A stretch of 64,000 nt of DNA, taken from positions 1,116,001 through 1,180,000 of the forward strand of contig OZ244031.1 of assembly GCA_965215045.1 (NCBI GenBank), read 5' to 3'. A program made the translations under genes and the position numbers. Each line of letters begins with the position of its first letter. The first letter of the stretch is position 1. The stretch comes from G965215045 sp965215045 (GTDB lineage: Bacteria > Pseudomonadota > Gammaproteobacteria > JABABF01). The notes beneath the pieces were generated by a model. The model did no database searches and had not been told where the DNA came from. It saw only the letters and a list, made by a program, of their open reading frames with translations. Shown here one piece after another: positions 59,501 through 62,500 of the stretch.

Positions 59501-62500
59501 CCCGCCCCCGGACCCGCCCCCGCCCCCGGACTTGCAGTTGCTGACGGTCTCGCCGCTGCGCTTGAGTGCGGCGATGACGACAGCGCAGGTGCAGGTGCAG
59601 GCACCGGTGGATGACATACCGGAGCCCAGGGAGACTTTCCTATTGGGGGCACTGGCGACGGTGGATGGTGCTCCGATCTCGGCGACGGCCATCCTGTCGG
59701 TGCCCCGTCACGGCTATGTGGTTACAAGGCTGAGGTTCGACCCCGTGGAGGTGCCTCTGACCGGTAACTCTGCGCTGATTGTGGAGATCAATACAGATTC
59801 GCCGCCGGCAGAGGGGGCGGTGGACGTGGAGTTGCGCCCCCTGGGACAGATGCCGGTGGACCTGGTGGCTGGGATATCGTTGGGTGCGGGGGTGTATCAC
59901 GGGCGGATGAAGAGTGGCGTCTTTGACGGTCCGGCCCAGGGAGCGGACCAGGTGGACCTGATCGATGGCACGATGGGGCGTGCGGCACTGCTGCGCATAG
60001 GGGTGGTGGTGGAGTGGGAAGGGAATGTGAATATTCCGGGAGGGGTGGTGGCATTGTCGCCGGGAGCGATGCCGGAGGTGGAATTGGCGGAAGGGGAGAC
60101 GGCGACCATCAACCTGTCGGTGAGTCACCTGGGCTCGCAGCATTCGTTCTACGGTTCAGACGAGGTGTTTACGGCGCGCCTGTCGGGCGTGAGCGGGCAG
60201 GAGAGCGATCTTTTGGCGACCATCACGGAACTGCAACTGGTGCAGACGGGTGTTGCGGACGTGGCTGTGCACGGGAACCTGGAGTTGCAGGTGCACACAG
60301 ACGGGCTGCCGGAGCCCCGGGAGGAATTCCTGTTGACGGTGGCGGGGACACCGACTTACGGGGCATCACCGGATGACCTGGCATTCGTGCTGGCGGTGCC
60401 GCGTGCAGGCTACCGGGTGGAGGGTTTGCAGGTATCGTCGCCGATGGTGCAGACGGGAGAGGCTCTCGATATTTTTGCACCGCTGAACGCCGAGGTGCCG
60501 GTGGCGGCGGCCCTGACCGTGCAGATCACGGAGCTCGACACCGGGATATCGCGGGATGAAGTGTTGACGGCGGCAGCCGGGGAGCGCACCGCCCGCCTGA
60601 CGTTTGCGCTTTTGAATGCGGGGAATTATCGGGTGGTGTTTCAGGAGGGTCGTTTTGCCGCGGCGGTGGGCACCGACCAGCAGTTGATTCCGGCGCGCCC
60701 GGGCCTGGAGGCTTTGTGGCAGGTGGAGGGCCCGCCACTGCTGCAATTGCGCGCCCTGCTGGCGGAACAGGAATTGGCCGAAGGCCGGGAGACCACCCTG
60801 ACGGTCAGTGTTCAGGGCCTGCCGCCGGAGGGCGTATTCAGCATCGTCATCACGCCGGATATGAGTGCGGATGTGCAGTTGTCCGCATCGACGGTGCGCC
60901 TGAGTGCCGCATCACCTTCCGCCCGGGTGCGCCTGACAGTGCTGGAAGACAACACCCCGGAACCCCGGGAGCGGGTGTCGCTCACGGTGAGCGGGGACCT
61001 GGTGGAGAATGTGATCGGGTTTGCCGATACGGTGGCGACGGTGGAGATCCCGCGTCACGGTTATGTTATTAGCACCTTGGCCCTGTCGGCATCGGAGATC
61101 CGTGCCGACAAGTCAGTTACGGCGGCCGTGAGCATGAATGCTCACGTGCCGCCGGCTGCGGTGGGGGCGGAGCTGCGGATCAATTGGGAGAATGAGGCGG
61201 GTGAGGGGAGTTCGCTCACGGTGCGCATTGCCGCGGGTATGACGCGGGGCTCCGGGACATTTTCTCCGGGTGTGGCGGGCACCTACACGGTATTCGTGTC
61301 GGAAGCGGTGTTCCTGGCGAGTGTGGGGGCGGACCAGCCGGGCCCGGATTTTGCCGCGGTTTCGACCCGGCAATTGAGGGTGCAGCCGCTGCCGAAGATG
61401 GCGTCGTTGATCGCACCGGCCGCGGTGCTGGTGGACACGGCGTTTATGGTGCAGGTGGGTTTGAATACCCCGGCGCTTTTGGCGGTCACGGGGACGGTGG
61501 TCGCGACCCGGGCGGGGCAGCAGCCGGTGGCACGGGAATTCAGCATCGCTGTCGCCGGGCTCAGCGGGACGGCGGACTTTGACATGGGTCTGCCGGTGGC
61601 GGGGAATTGGACCCTGACCGTGACGATGGGGCGGTTGGCGGATGGCACGCCGCTTGCGGTGCAACCCGGGGCGCGGGATGTGTCCCTGCAGGTGCGGCCG
61701 CTGCCGGAGGTGGTGTCCTTGACGGTGCCGGCGGCACCGGTGCTGGTGGATGCGGCGTTTTCGGTGCAGGTGGACCTGGATACGGCGACGCTGTTAGCGG
61801 TGGCGGGGACGGTGGGCGCGACCCTGGGGGGTGGCATGCTGGTGGAACAGGCCTTCCGCATCGATGTCGACGAGATGGGCGGGACGGCGGACTTTGCCAT
61901 GGGTCTGCCGATGGCGGGGGGTTGGCTGGTGTCGGTGAACGAGGCGCAGTTGGCGGATGGCCGCTCGCTTGCGGTGGGTGTTGGTGCACAGATTGTGGCC
62001 CTGACGGTGAAGGAGCCGCCGGAGGTGGTGTCCTTGAGCGTGCCGACGGCACCGGTGCTGGTGGACCGGGCGTTTGTGGTGCAGGTGGGCCTGGATACAG
62101 CAGTGCTTATAGCGGTGGCGGGCACGATTACGGCGACCCTGGGGGGTCAGTCGGTGGAACAGGCCTTCCGCCTCGATGTCAACGAGATGGACGCGACGGT
62201 GGTCTTTGTCATGGGTCTGCCGGCGGTGGGGGATTGGCTGCTGTCGGTGACGAGCGCGCAGTTGGCGGATGGTACGCCGCTTGTCGTGCAAGCCGGTGCC
62301 GAGAATATATCCCTGACGGTGCAGTCGCTGCCGGAGGTGGTGTCCCTGACCGTGCCGACGGCACCGGTGGTGGCGGACACCAGCTTCGAGGTGCAGGTGG
62401 GCCTGGATAACAGCGCACCGCAGTCGGTGGCGGGCACGATTACGGCGAGCATGGCCGGTCGGGCGGATGTGCAGCAGACCTTCTCGATTTCCTCCGGCAA